Source of the DNA: Eleusine coracana subsp. coracana
Taxonomy: Eukaryota > Streptophyta > Magnoliopsida > Poales > Poaceae
DNA length: 64,000 bases
Reading direction: 5' to 3'
NCBI GenBank assembly: GCA_032690845.1
Contig: CM064422.1
Location: 8,742,001 to 8,806,000 of the forward strand
The notes beneath the pieces are model-generated. The model did not search any database. It saw only the letters and a program-made list of their open reading frames with translations, and was not told the DNA's origin. The position numbers and the translations under genes were made by a program. Positions 12,417 to 25,874 of this stretch are shown here, one piece after another (the first letter of the stretch is position 1; each line of letters starts with the position of its first letter).

Positions 12417-15400
12417 TTAGCGTCGCTTCGCTGAAGCACTAGAATCGGCATTCTTCTTTCTCTTCTTCAGTGTTTCAATTTTTTGTTGACGCCTTTCCTT
12501 GTTAATCTGAAGTCATAAAGAAGATATTTGTGTGAAAATCCATTGAAGGAAGATGGCAAAATTATATAAGAAAATAACTTGCTATCTATAATGCTCATAG
12601 CATAAGATGGACACGTACCTCGATTGCCTGAAGAAGGCCTCTCTTCCTGCGCGTCATGACTGTCTTTGAAATGTCAGCAGCATCCTTCTCAGCTTGTTTA
12701 GCAGCATCCACCTCATTAACTGACGGGGTATCATCTTTTTCCATGGCATCTGTCGGGTTATCTGCCCTCGTATTTGACAGAGTAGAGAAAGTAATGCCCT
12801 CACATTCCATCTTCAGCTCATCATGGTATTGCTTCTCTAGCATCTCCAACTATTATAATTAAAAAAAGCCAGAGGAGACCATTAAAAAATAAGAAAAAGG
12901 AATCAGTAGGGAATATTTAAGCTGAAAAAATGGACCATACTTACCCTCTTCTTCCTTTCAGCAGCTTCATTAGACTCAGTTCGATCGATGATTGCCGCAA
13001 CCAATGAATTGTCGAGATCTTCATCGCCTATACCTGGCAGAGGCAAGACCTCATTGCGAGCAGCAGCTTGCAGTCTCCTTATTGTCTCTGCATACTCAGG
13101 AATGTAACCCTCTGCATCATTGTCCACAAAAGGCGACAAATGGGGTGGAGGCACCCTGCAAACATTATATAAAAGAGTGATTACTTTTCTACACTATTGC
13201 ATGATATTCATAGTTCGTAGCAAACAATGAAGATTTAAATATAGCACTAGCAGCAATAGTACAAATATAACTGTTTGTAGCAGCAATCAAGATTTAAGTA
13301 TAGCATTAGCAGCAATAGCTCCGGACCACTCTATTGTGATAGCAAGTAGTCCCTCAAAAGTCCAATACAAACTATGAGTCGTTTAAAACAATGCACAAGA
13401 TATCCGAAATATAAGTCATTCTACACTTTCAAGGCAATTTTCAGCGCCATTTAATTGTGTTAGCTTGTTATTGCAATAGATTTTAATTTCCAATGACATC
13501 AATCCACACTAGTTAGCTCAAGACTAAGCATAATAAACAAGGTTATTTCATACACTCTTAATTTGTGTGCCCAAGTTTAAAACGACTTATCTTCACTCCC
13601 AACAGAAGGTTCTAGTAGTTGCAGTTGAAAGTAACAACTGGCAAGTAGTAACTAGAATCAGCAGCTTTAGTACTGCAACTTTGGAAATATTTAAGTCCCA
13701 GTATCAGGTTGTCCCACTAGATATTGTCTTATAACATAGTACAAGATTCTACTCTGGACTACTGGAGTGAAGGTTATTAAAAATTTTAGTATAGCATCCA
13801 CGTTTGGCAAAATGATAAATAAATCATATATATCCTGTAAGATACCTTCCAACAACATAACCTTCTGTTGGGAGTATGATGCGAGCATTAACACAATCAA
13901 ATATCCACTGTGGTTGCACATACTCCCTGGAGAGGAAAACATGGCTTTGTGTCGGCCTATCAACAATCTGCATTAAGACATGTTATACATTATGTAAATA
14001 CACATTCAAATAAAAAAACATAAAATAACGTTGTAACTTATTAAATATCTAAACAACAGAAGAATAAGGAACCCACAAGTCGCAGCACATGACATATTCT
14101 AGAAGAGCAAATGCAGGATGGTGCTACTGGATTACAAAAAAAAAATCTATTATAATTCAGAAGTACAAAAGAATTAACATGGTAGTTCTCTATATATTAT
14201 CAGAGACTAAAATAATGACTTAGGTTCACCATATGCTGCCAGTGTCCCACTAACAGCAAAAGCCCCAAATATCACAATGAATGATTCTGTAGCATATTAT
14301 AGAATTTCTCGAAGTAAAATTCTAGGTTATGTGGGTCGAATGACAGTAAGTCATTTTTTTATTCCCTTACAATTAGTAGCAAAGCACAAAATACAGCTGC
14401 AACAGACCACTGCACTTGATTTCATTTCTGTTTGTTTCATTTTATGACTTATCTATTTTCCACACATTATGCATAATATAGATCATTGACCTGCATTGTC
14501 ATAAAGGGAAAAATGGATGCCATAATATGGCATACCGAGGTACTCCATATGGCCTTTTATGGGCATGTTTGGTTCACTACCATAGATTGACACACCTTGT
14601 CAAACTTTGTCAAAAGTGTGATGAACAAATTGCTCAAAACTTTTAGTGACGTGTGCCAAGAAAGTGAGTCTACGAAAAAGTACAACAATTTGTCTCTTCT
14701 CCACCAATTTTAGTTTGTGTTGTGGCTATTATGAATGAAACCAACCTGATGAGTTATGTCTTCGTCTACTTCGCTAAATGGAGCTCCTTCTCCTTCCCAT
14801 GAAACAGTTCCTCCAAATGCTGGAATAATAAATAACAGAGATTCCCTAGGCACCTGAAATTGAACAAAGGATGAAACATTAGGAAAATTATGCAACTCAA
14901 AGCAGTCAATTGACCTGCCACTTTATATTGTGGGCTTTGCAGAAAGGACAATAATCCTACCTCCCGACTCAAGTAGAACTTCAAGTTCTTAAATAAACTT
15001 TTACATTGTTTAGTCTCGTCATCATCTGCGTCATCAGCAGTTGATTCTTCTACTAGATGCATTAGTGCACCAGGTTCATTAGCTGGGAGCTGATGTTGAA
15101 GCTGTGCCAATCTGAGTTCAGACTCATCTAGATTTGAGCTTTTCCTATTATTTTCATCTGCTTCTGGGGTCGCCTCTTCCTTTTCCTCTTCTTCGGAGCT
15201 TGCTTTATCATCTGGTTTCTCCGCAATCACTCTTCCAGACCCAGCAGACATGTATCGGCACAATGCATACAGCTCTGGTACAGGAATAACATGAAATATC
15301 AGGTGCAGAAAAGGCCCATAGAAACTTAAAATAGAGAACAATAAACCGGTGCGCCTAATTAGAAAACCAAATGGTGGAAATTTAATAACAATAACCAGGA

Positions 15401-18400
15401 CATACCAGCTGCTAAAGCTTCCAAACGAGGATCCAGAATAGGAGGATAATTCACATTTATCGAATGGTAAAGCTTGAAGTTAACAAATCCTAGAAGAGTC
15501 TGCAGGCAGGACAAGGTAGTCAGAAAAGTAAAACAGACAGAGTGCTCTTAAAAAGTTGGCAGTTCACGTAGCAAGTGATCAATATTCCAAAGGAGCATTA
15601 CAGAAAGCAAGTGATCAACCTTCCAAAGGAGCATTACAGAAATAGACAAAAAAAAGCTCAAGAAAAAACAGAAATATTAAATAAAAGCATAAAACCATGC
15701 AGTACTAACAATATATAGGGCACGGAATTCTTGGGCACCTCAGAAAGATATCTTGGGCTAGGAAAAAAATTACTCAACAACGTCACATCATTAATTCAAT
15801 TAGGGAAACATAATGGTTTCATCTTTGATTGAAATGGAAGTAGGGCACAATTCTGAGTCTCACATTGCAATTACACTACTTTTAAATTCTACTACCGCAA
15901 CTAACACCCTAACATGATTACAAGTTTTTTAAAAAGCGGTATATACCAATCAGCAACCACAGTGCCATCTGTTCATAACAACAGTACTTGAAACAAATGA
16001 AATAAATACCCAAACCGCTTCAGATCATCTATTTAAGTATCAATAGTCAGACCAACAAGCCGAAACTTATGTGCCAGTTGCATAAGTTATTAAATTCACA
16101 AAAAAAAACTGAATATAACTTCAACATTTTGTTACCTCATAGAATTCCAAGAAAGTAAGCATCACATTGAAGTCAACATCATCAGTTAGGACTTGTTGAA
16201 GAGCATGCGGTGTTAGCCAGGTGACCTTCTGTCCTTGAACTTCTGCCTGCATTGCATGGTCATCAGAAACTTTCACTATAGCATACAAAACATCTATTGG
16301 CAAACTGAAAAAAAAAGGACCTGTACTACAAGAGGTTACCTGGTAATATATGCCCTTCACAGAAATAAATGTCTTCCTCAGAGAGTGAGTTCGTGATATG
16401 TATGCTTGCCATTCATGGCTTAACCTACAAAAATCTCTCCACATAAATAGAAGTTGAAGTGGCTTCTGACAATAAGAAATATGAATAACCTATACATCAG
16501 CTATTATTCCACCAATAGAACTAGTTAAGCATTTCAAGAGGTTTTAAACGCCATAAATTAGCAATTTGCAGATAAATACAAGTTCACCTGGCGGTAAGGA
16601 AAAAAAAGGATAGATTTAATCAAGATAATATTTAATGTCTATATGCAAAGCAAGATCAGTTTTGCAGCCCTTAATTGCTGCATCACATGAATCTAAGCAG
16701 ATGTCACAGCACATTATAGTGACATTTATACAAAAAAAAATAAGATTGGTCATGCAGCCCATTCAAAAATAACTTGTATGCCCTGAATGAATCTTTGGTG
16801 GGTCATCATGAATCTCAAACTGAAACAAAGATATACCTGCGGCAGTTACGGATTCGTTTAACTTCGACACGTTCACCATCAACTGCAGGTAATGCCGCAA
16901 ACAAATGCACCATTGTAAGGCAATCGTCCAAATCCCGAAGAGCATCGACAGAAGTTGGATATCTGTTCATATAGCAAAATGAAGATCATGGTAACATGGA
17001 GGCTATACGTTTAAGATGAAATCCTGAAGTGTGTTTTTTCTAACTCATCACTCAGTACCTCTCAAGGATAAGCCTATCAAGTTTGTAAGTTGGTGGTCGA
17101 TTCAATAGTCTTTCTGCAAGATCCCTGTTTTTCTTAGCAACAGCCTTTTTAACCTTCTTCCTATGGACCTTTATTTCCCTGAAATCAAATGTAACAGGAT
17201 AATATTAGGAAGGAAATACATGAAACATAAGGGGCAAAGGCAATTTTCTTATCGTATCCCATGCTCGTCTGTGTATAATTTACACTGCAAACGGTAAAAA
17301 AATATAGCATAACAGCTGTGAATAATTAAAGTTGTCTAACAATGTTAATCACACAGTGCAAATACACCTAGATACATAAGACAAACAGACAAGTAACCTA
17401 TTTCCCATTAGTGTATTAATTGTGCAGCACAACTTTCATTACCAACAAAAAAAGAATATAGATATCTTTACAAGCAATTGTACCTAAATATGATTGATGC
17501 AGTATTATGCAAAAAAATCCTGGTCAAAGCTAGTGGCCCTGTTGCCAGCACTTTATTTGTTAAAAAATATTTGCCATTACAGATGCAGCTTTAACCTGCT
17601 TATGGCAGACATTTCATGAAAACATAAGAACACGGTTCTGATTGAAAGGAGGCAACATTGATGGTGCCAGGCCAAATAAATGCAGTGTCACATCAGCAAA
17701 CATCGTTAGGTTGCTTGCATGAGACAGCGAGACATTTTAGAGACCAGTTAAGTTAAACTATGCTCATCATAAACAAAATGGTACTCCCTATATCAAGTAG
17801 TTTTTTAGGATTCCTGCCTATCAGACTGTTAATTGATCATCAGTTTTATCTTAATCCAAGTAAACAAGTTGTCTACATTTAGAGTTAGTTGCAAAGTAGA
17901 TGAACCTTGGCTTGTTAACCATAATGGAATTTCAAAACCATAATAGAATTTCAGACACATATCATTGTGTCGATAGTTATTAGCTAACATAACAGCCCTT
18001 AAGCATATAGTAGAACATCATATTCCTCGAGCAGTTAGTAGAGAAATAAGCAAAACACGTTCATTCTCCAAGACTACTCCTATGAGTACAGCAAAGAACC
18101 ACATCACAGAAATATTTGCTACGACAAAAGTTACCTGAACTTCTCAATTAAAGGGTCATGAAGCAGGAAGGCAATATCCTTCATGTGGTAGTAGGTCTTG
18201 TGATTCCCTTCCACCTTCTTCTTCGGCTGCCGCGGAAAGACCCCCTTGAGTATGCATAGCTTCCTGTAATAAATACGAAACGTCATTACAGTCTTTCAGA
18301 CTTTGATAACCCAGGAATCCACTTAAGTCACTTAGGGCATACTAGCATATCTAGTTCCTGAAGGCAAGCAAAGCTAACCGAGCTATCTTAATAAAAATGT

Positions 18401-18760
18401 TTAACATGTTCAAAACAGATCAAATTTCCCAGTTCCAGCACAGTTATTAACTAATAAAATCAGAACCATAAGGAGTTCATCCAAAACTGTATGTAGTAGC
18501 CGTTTCTACATCAGCACACTTCAGCCATAAACAGTGCTAATCGGTAGACAGAAAAGAAAACCTGAATGTAGCGAGGCTAATCTGCAGGTAATTCACTGCC
18601 TTGGTCCTTGTGATGTACTTCGCCGCATTCCCTTCCTTCTTCTTGCCCTAAATCACGAAAGAGACAGCATATAAGAGACTCTGCGAACTACAGAGACAAG
18701 GCCATCGAAGGAGGACGAAGAGGATACGGGAATTACCGCAGGCCGGTAGTGCTTCGGCAT
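12417..18760 (-). CDS. PES: Pescadillo homolog, 60S ribosome biogenesis factor
   Basis: Fourteen exons assemble to 616 residues: 18760-18737, 18647-18562, 18263-18135, 17178-17059, 16962-16837, 16424-16340, 16246-16136, 15499-15406, 15274-14961, 14853-14746, 13967-13846, 13155-12945, 12849-12619 and 12506-12417. Pescadillo acts with BOP1 and WDR12 (PeBoW) in nucleolar maturation of large-subunit rRNA. The N-terminal family domain is clear (MPKHYRPAGKKKEGNAAKYI; LCILKGVFPRQPKKK; RLSHEWQAYISRTHSLRKTF; LEFYETLLGFVNFKLYHSIN). An acidic Glu/Asp-rich linker fills exon 9. A single BRCT domain begins near residue 364 (ESLLFIIPAFGGTVSWEGEG, then REYVQPQWIFDCVN). The C-terminus is charged coiled-coil followed by a Lys/Arg tail ending KKRKKNADSSASAKRR, a likely nuclear/nucleolar signal. 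Introns are AT-rich; one (14560-14710) holds a MITE-like terminus. Confidence 0.95.
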
Positions 18761-18889
18761 GGCGGTGGCGGCGGCGGTCGCTCTTCCGGCGGGGAAGAGG
18801 AAGAAGCGGAACGGAAAGAGGAAGAGATGGATTTTAGGGTTTTGGTTTATATGGTGGCGGCGGCGGCGGCTTGGGCTGGAGGTGGAGGA

Positions 18890-19525
18890 AGGGGATCGAA
18901 ATCGTCGGCAGTTGCACTGCTAGCAGTTGCTCCCACCAGTTGCTCCTACGCCGTTGGTTCTCACCTGTCAAATCCTACGGCTCTGAGTGGATGCAGCAAT
19001 TCAATCAAAATATTATGAGTTTATAAGACCACATCATACAGTAAAATAAAATATGAAAAATATAGGTTTGACAAACACAAAAAAGATTCCCTCTAATAGT
19101 CTAATACATTCGCTAAAAGTATTCTTCCATGTAAATATCACTCATTTTATCCCTGCAATAGTGAGAAAAAAAAAACTTAGCGACAGTATAATCACTAAAT
19201 CAGTATATTTATTATGTAGTCAAGATTATCATCAACAATTGAGTGAAGTTATTTATAACCTCATACTGTTCAATGTTTCTCATGTTCCTAAAAGTCTGAT
19301 GTTATGTTTTGCTACTTGTGCCTATAGGCTATCATTCATCAGCCTTATGCATATTTTGAATACAACTGAAGTTGAAATAATATAGCTTAGTTTTTTTCTG
19401 CTGCTTCTTCACCGGGCAAGAGACAGGAAAAACCACAGGAATTCCAAGATGGGAACCGACGGCGGAGGAGTAACTGCTAGAAGCAACTACTAGAACCGCA
19501 ACTGCCGACAATTTCAATCCGGAGG
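18890..19525. repeat. Inverted repeat, arms about 90-100 bp
   Basis: The left arm (about 18893-18985) contains cgtcggcagttgc, tgctagcagttgctcc and cgccgttggttc. The right arm (about 19435-19525) carries the reverse complement with substitutions (gaaccgacggcgg, taactgctagaagc, gcaactgccgacaatttc). About 450 bp of AT-rich sequence lies between. This could be a foldback element or an inverted local duplication. No target duplication was resolved. Confidence 0.7.
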
Positions 19526-19984
19526 GAGGAGCATTCGGGCGGAGATGTCGGCCTGGCCTATCAGCGTACCGCCCAAGTTTTATCTGCTTTCACGAGACAA
19601 TCAAATGGACATGGCAAATTCGCTCAAGTTTGCTCTCTGAGTCTGGCACTATGAAAGAGGTTTACAATATACGATAACCACTAAAAATAAATCACGTGAA
19701 ATCTCAATTGTCTCCAAATATTTACTCCCCTTGTTCTAAAAGTATTATTGTCATTGATTTTATTATAATTAAAAATTATCTTATATTTTTCAAAAATATA
19801 TTTGAACTAATATTTTGAATAAAATGAATAGTCAATCATAACTAAAAAAGTATTATAATAATTGTGAAATGGAGTTTGAAACATTAATTTACACAGACCA
19901 TGAAATTGTGTTTATTTTGTTAGGATTGAAAACTCTATTAGGCTTCAAAAAATAATGAATAGATAAAAAGTCTGATATTTGCTG

Positions 19985-20345
19985 ATATGATATGGTAAAC
20001 TTGTCATCTCTACTACTTACAAGTTGGTTTGGATTCATTGTTCGAGCAATGGATCGAAATTAGACCACAAAAAGGAGAGTAAGTCGTTGGCATTTTTTTT
20101 TTATTAAGATTTCGTAGTAAATCATCGATAGCCTTCTTTCTATGTAAGGAAAGATGGGACATGATATGGTAACTTGTCATCTCTACTTGCTTACAAGTTG
20201 GTTTGGATTCATTATTCGAGCAATAGAGATTATTAGACCATAAAAAGTAGAGTAAGTTGTTGGTAGATTTTTTTCTCGTATTTTTATTAAGACTTTGTTG
20301 TAAATTGTTGATAGTCTTTCTTTCTATGTGAGGCAAGATATGTTA
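19985..20345. repeat. Tandem duplication, unit about 177 bp
   Basis: Two diverged copies abut, each beginning at the motif cttgtcatctctact, running through acaagttggtttggattcat and ending near ctttctttctatgt. Small indels separate the copies. No coding potential is seen. Confidence 0.8.
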
Positions 20346-21534
20346 ACATACAGTCTTTCCAATCATGTAGGCACTTTTTTTTTCCTTTCTTAGTTGAGGC
20401 GAGACAATGTCACATTAGAAGAAGAAAAAAAAAGATCCTTTAAAAAACAGAAAGATAAAATGAAGGATTTTTAGTCAAATGAATCAGACAGTCCAAAAAG
20501 AGGTCATTCCATTTCATAGATAACGTAACTCTATCAGGACTCTCTTGCTTGTTTGATCTTATTTTTTCACTCTATATTAACAAGTTTTGAAAAAAAATGT
20601 TACACAAATAGTGCAGAGAGAGAGAGAGAGAGAAAGAGACCACTGCATATTTCATTCAGGATTTAATTAAAGTCGTACCATTCACAAAAAATGTCCACCA
20701 CTGCGTATGTCAAAACTTTTGTTACTTGACTACACTCATTTATAAATGAATCATATACTTCAGCGTTCGTAATTTCGAATTGCAACATTCAAGTTCAAAT
20801 TGTTAATGTTTAGACAACTTTTTAAAGTCAAATTTGAACTAGTTTGACTGCCGTTAGAGAGAATATATGCGCAAAAATTTACTTATATACTCTTAAACTC
20901 TATTTGTTCAGTTGTCATACGACTGTGGTGCTCGTGTGGTGTGTTTTCTTTTCTTTGTTCCTGTGTTGTTGTTTGTGTTACTGTTAATAATGCTTTCAAA
21001 CCTCAAACCCTGCTGGTGTATCAATGTATCTTAATGAACGGCGCTATTCATTGTATTCTTGGCATTTTTGTCATATATAAATGTTCAATGAAAAACTAAT
21101 TCAAGTGGGGATGCTCTTAAAAAATGACAGTAATACTATATACATTCTTGAATGCAGGTTTCTTTTCAAAACATACACCAAAACAGATCTTTTGTAAGAA
21201 AAAGCAATCCTATTAAAATGATCTATTTAACGGCCCTTGAAAATGTGTAAAGCCCATCATTAAATATGCCCACCTCAAAGAAGCCCAGGAGGAGAATGAG
21301 ACCCAAAGAGCTGCTGCATCGTGCATTCGTGCCCCACTCAGCAGCGAGGAAAATCCAGGGGCGTTTCCCCCCGATCCAGGCTGCATCTTTCGCGGCTTCA
21401 TTTTTCGCGCGGCGCCACTACGAAAAACTTCTTCCCGCCGGCGCCCCCGCGCAAGGAGCAAAACCTCCTCCATTAAACACCTCCCGCCCGCAGCTTGGCC
21501 GCCATTTCCTGCCGCCTCTCCGTTCGCGCCTCCC

Positions 21535-21537
<3 letters not shown>

Positions 21538-21567
<30 letters not shown>
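21538..21567. repeat. CT microsatellite abutting the CDT2 start codon
   Basis: About 30 bp of CT dinucleotides lead directly into the ATG at 21568. CT/GA tracts in plant 5' leaders can bind GAGA-type BBR/BPC factors; that role here is inference. Confidence 0.85.
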
Positions 21568-24500
21568 ATGGCGACACGGCGGCGCACCTCCGCATCCTTC
21601 TTCGGCGGCCTCTGCTCCCGGGAGCTCGGCGGCGCAGGTGACTCCTCCCGTGCCGCGCCGCGGCTCCCCTACCTCGCCGACCTCTCCTCCGACCCCGGCG
21701 GCCGCGGCGGCGGTGTCATAGCCGTCGAGCACTCCGGCGATCCCGCCATTCCCTTCGCCATCTCCTTCGGCAAGGTTCGGAACCCTGACCCTGCTTCCAT
21801 TTTGCGTGATTTGCAATTTTAGATCTTGCGACTGCGAGGACCAATCCGTTGATGAGCGCGGCCCTTTTCCCAGACCTCGCAGACCTGTAACCTCCTGGCG
21901 GTCGCCGACGAGGACGGGTACGTTGGCCTCTACGACACCCGCCGGCGCCTCCCGTCCAGCACTTCGTCTCTAGAGAAGTCAGGTCTGTTCCGATTGCCGA
22001 AGCTTTTCCCCTTTACTCCCAATCCGATATGATGTGTTCGCTACTTTGCGGACTATTTAGATATTTCGAGTCTTACATTGTGTGCATATCGGAATCTTTT
22101 GCGGTCTGACATCCTGCTCCTCTTGCAGCTGAAACAAGGGTGTCCGATTGGGTTGCTCACAACAATGCAATCTTTGACGTGTGCTGGATCAAGGTAACCT
22201 CAGTTACTTTCCATGTCTGAAATAGGCGAATGTAATGAATAGAAAACATTAAGTCAATCCTTAGCTTTTCTCACAATGTGCGTTTCTCACTGAGTTAATA
22301 TGTGTATGCATTGTTTATGTAGGATGGATCCCAAATCCTCACTGCATCGGGCGATCAAACTGTAAGTAATAAGATGCAATCAATCAGGAAGTTTTAGTAT
22401 GTCATGACGCCTATGAATTCTCTGGGTTCTGCAAAATCTCATGATGTTCTCTTCCGTATCAGGTTAAGATATGGAGTGTGGGGAACAGGAAATGCATTGG
22501 TGTCTTGTCAGGACACACTGGAAGCGTGAAGTCACTGGCATGTCACTCTTCAAATCCTGGTTAGTATTATGTAGCTTCACTGACTGAATCAGTATATCTA
22601 TTCAATTCGGTACAATACTTTTATACAAAAACAATTGGCTATAAACTCCTGCTCAAGTAGTTCATGTTCATTGCAGAGCTTATTGTTTCTGGATCAAGGG
22701 ACGGTTCATTTGCCCTTTGGGATTTGAGATGTGACCCTAAGTCTCCAAACAGACAAGGCGAAACATGCCTCATGTATGCTGTCTACCAAAAGTTCCCTTT
22801 TCAACTACAAATCTGAAGTGATCACATATGTTGGTAGCAATATAACTTGATTCACTGAACACAAATGTTTGGTGTTTTAGGTCTTCGGCTGTTGTTAGAG
22901 AAGCTCACAGTCCCACCCAAAGAACCCGAACAAGGTCTCGAGCTAAGGTATATAGTCTGCATCACATGGCTTTTCCTTGGCGTATTTGTGGTTCCTCTCA
23001 CTTATATTCATTTGCTGGTACTGTTGATACACAGGCAGCTTCAACAAGTATCACATCAGTTCTTTACCTGAAAGATGATGTCTCTATTGCTACTTCTGGA
23101 GCTGCAGACAAGTATGACACTTTCCCATATTTTGATTCTGCAATTATAATTATCATCTGGTTTCATAGTCCATCTATGGCTTGTAATGTATTGTCTTTGA
23201 TGCTGCCTTGTATCTGCCGACACCTAAATACTTTCATCTTCTTATGAATACTCATCTTTTGCTCTTATACTTGCCTGCCAGTGTTGTGAAAATATGGGAT
23301 ACCCGAAACCTCAAGGCGCCTATCTCCAACAAAATCACAGGGGCACAACCTTCGGTAAGCAGGCCTGTTCACCTCAACCAATGATTAACCCCTGAAACAC
23401 ACAAGTAATTTAGTTTTCTTGGCTCAATTTCAATAATCTCTCATCAAACCTACTGGTCTGTTGTTCCTGAAGGAGGGGGTGAAACATGGCATCTCTTGCT
23501 TATCTCAAGACTCATATGGTGCTTACATTGCTGCATCATGTATGGATAACAGGTAATATTATATTTTACCATCAGAAATTACTGCATATTTTTTCATGTC
23601 ATTCCTGAAGATTGCTTATGGCAATGTGGTGTTTTCAGGATATATTTATACAGTGTTCTCCACGTGAACAAGGGCCCAATAAAGGTTTACAGTGGCAGCA
23701 AAATTGAATCTTTCTTTGTCAAGGTGAGTAACACGGTTTTAACACTTTCCACATTTTTTTCCTAAAGAATTGTATGTCTATGATGTGTAACTCCTAATCT
23801 TGACCTATGCAGTCTGCCATTAGTCCTGATGGAACTCACATTCTCGGTGGTTCGAGTGATGGCAATGTATACCTGTGGCAGGTACTTGTTGCATTTATAT
23901 GAATCTGCTGTGTGTTATACCCGATTCATTGTATTCTTGCTTATACTTTTTCCATTGACATAGGTGGATCAACCTGAAAGTAGCCCGGTAGTTTTAGAAG
24001 GCCATGAGGGTGAAGCTACTTCAGTTGACTGGTACAGTCTATCGACCTATCTTGAGCTGTGAATTCTGTGAAACCTAAGGTCGATAAACTGGTACATTCT
24101 ATCGACCTTATGGACAATGACATCTCACGTTGCAATGTGAATTTCCATTTTACAGGTGTACATCAGAGGTCGGAAAGATAGCAACATCTTCGGATGATTC
24201 AACGGTGAGCCTACTTGGTTACATCTTAAAAAAATTTCTTGTCATGTGTTACTGAAAAGGGTCACTCCATTTCACTATTTCATTCATAACAATTATCAAG
24301 AGAACATCTAAAGTGCATTTTGCCCTCTTGGCTCCTTTGAAGGAAAGGAAGAGTATCAAATAAAATTGAAACAATCTAATAAATTGTATCTTATGCATCA
24401 GGTTCGTGTATGGAGTACCAAAAAAATGGATTGCACCAACATAAGGTCACCAACAGTAATCCGTAAGCGGATAACTGCTCCAAACACCGAATATCGAAGA

Positions 24501-24782
24501 TGTGCCACCAACGAGCAAACTACTACTTCAGAAGATGCAGTTGCCTGCAGTAGTTCCAATGCTGAATCCCCTAACGGTTCCCACTCCCTTCAGCCCAGAG
24601 TGCTGGACTTTGGCACTCCAGAATCTACAAAGAAGAGAGTTTTTGCATTGTTTCAGGAGGAGGCCCTTGATGTGAGGAAGAGCCCAGAAGCTCAATTGGA
24701 AAGCCCTTCCTCTGTTCTAAGTCCGCCTCCTTCACTGAAAAGGAGAACGATTCGGGACTACTTTACCAGCAGTACATCTTGA
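21568..24782 (+). CDS. CDT2: CDT2/Denticleless WD40 substrate receptor of CRL4
   Basis: Fifteen exons join to 520 residues: 21568-21774, 21874-21982, 22129-22193, 22323-22361, 22463-22559, 22677-22773, 22881-22947, 23035-23111, 23282-23354, 23473-23552, 23639-23723, 23813-23881, 23964-24031, 24156-24204 and 24402-24782. The first ~395 residues are a WD40 propeller (DWVAHNNAIFDVCW; GHTGSVKSLACH; GHEGEATSVDWC). Two WDxR motifs, WDLR at about 187-190 and WDTR at about 258-261, match the DDB1-binding DWD box. The pattern, plus the internal Arg-rich insert and a Ser/Pro-rich tail, fits Cdt2, which targets chromatin-bound, PCNA-loaded substrates such as CDT1 in S phase. The last residues include TIRDYF (510-515), resembling the degenerate PIP box of animal CDT2. 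A (CT)n tract ends at the start codon. Confidence 0.93.
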
Positions 24783-25870
24783 ATCTTGCCACCTGACAAA
24801 TATCCAGTCCCCAGAACTCTCAGCGGCTTTGAGGACTGGGGCTTTCTTAACCTTGGTTAGAAGCTCTTTGCCTGCGCTTAACACTGTTCATAGATGATCA
24901 CAACAATTCATGGCTATCCCTTTCTTCTGGCAGGACGAAATGTCAGTTCAGCAGTGAAGATAGCTGCAAGTTTTGGGAAGTTCTTATGTGTAACTGATGT
25001 GATTATGCTCATGATTGATCTTATGAAACGAAGTTGTATATAATATTTTTATACAGAACCATCTTTTCTTTATTTGTCCCCCACAATTGAGCTCAGTCAC
25101 AGAATTGAGGAAATGGAATAATCTGTCAGCATGTGCAATATTAGTAAAAACTCCGTGCAGTAAATTTTCTTACAGTTTATTCTTGAGTTTCACGCATGGC
25201 ATGCCATGATGCGTACCTCGAGTCCTGATACTGCACTGTTGTGTTTGACGTTGAACTTTACTTACAGTATAGTACTATTCATGAATTTCGCTCATGCCGT
25301 GATGCATACAACCTATTTATGTATGATACCTGAAAGAAGGTTTGGGTATCATGTACCAACTCTACAGCATCTGATGCAAGATTAAGTCATTAAGCATGGA
25401 TTTCTTCCCAGCTCAATCGAATGGCTGTCTCAAATACTATTTTCCTAATGCAACCAAATTTTCTGAAACAATGATTAATTCTGGTCATGCCTGATTATTT
25501 GGCACTGTTCGACTTTAGCATGCCCAAAAGTGTCTTGATCCTGAATGACTTCCAGGATGAGTTGTGACTACTTTGTTGTCCTTCACGTTGCCTAGCAGGG
25601 GTTGCCGGGGTCGGGGTGACGGTGGCGGCTCGATGCGGGTGGCCACAGTGACCCACTACGAGCAGCACTAGCGGGTCATACTCGTATACTATGCCAATTG
25701 TATGTACTAGGCAAATGTAACTAAATTTTACAAATGTAACTAAATTTTAGGTTTAGAGCTAGGTCGCACTAGATAATAGCATGTTTTAATAAAATGATAG
25801 AAAATTACAATAAATGCTAATGTATTGAGTTAAAAAAATAAACACTTACAGTAGTGATTATGTATTAAGT
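24783..25870. other. CDT2 3' region and spacer
   Basis: Roughly the first 300 bp are probably CDT2 3'UTR. The rest is AT-rich, apart from a short GC-rich patch at about 25590-25680 starting caggggttgccgggg, which could be one terminus of the adjacent hAT element. I did not find a matching opposite terminus. No gene is seen. Confidence 0.5.
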
Positions 25871-25874
25871 CTCA

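Larger units (their letters stand above)
18761..21567. other. Repeat-rich spacer between divergent PES and CDT2
   Basis: The interval holds the two divergent promoters and AT-rich DNA. Inside it are an inverted duplication (about 18890-19525), a tandem duplication (about 19985-20345), a GA tract near 20618-20640 and a CT tract next to the CDT2 start. No coding gene is supported. Confidence 0.6.

Noticed and set aside
14560..14710. Possible MITE in a Pescadillo intron
   Set aside because: Only one terminus-like motif (GGGCATGTTTGGTTCA) is visible; ends and target duplication could not be defined.
25590..25680. CAGGGG-starting GC-rich patch as the terminus of the hAT element
   Set aside because: No matching inverted terminus or 8-bp duplication found near 28.3-28.95 kb; left unassigned.
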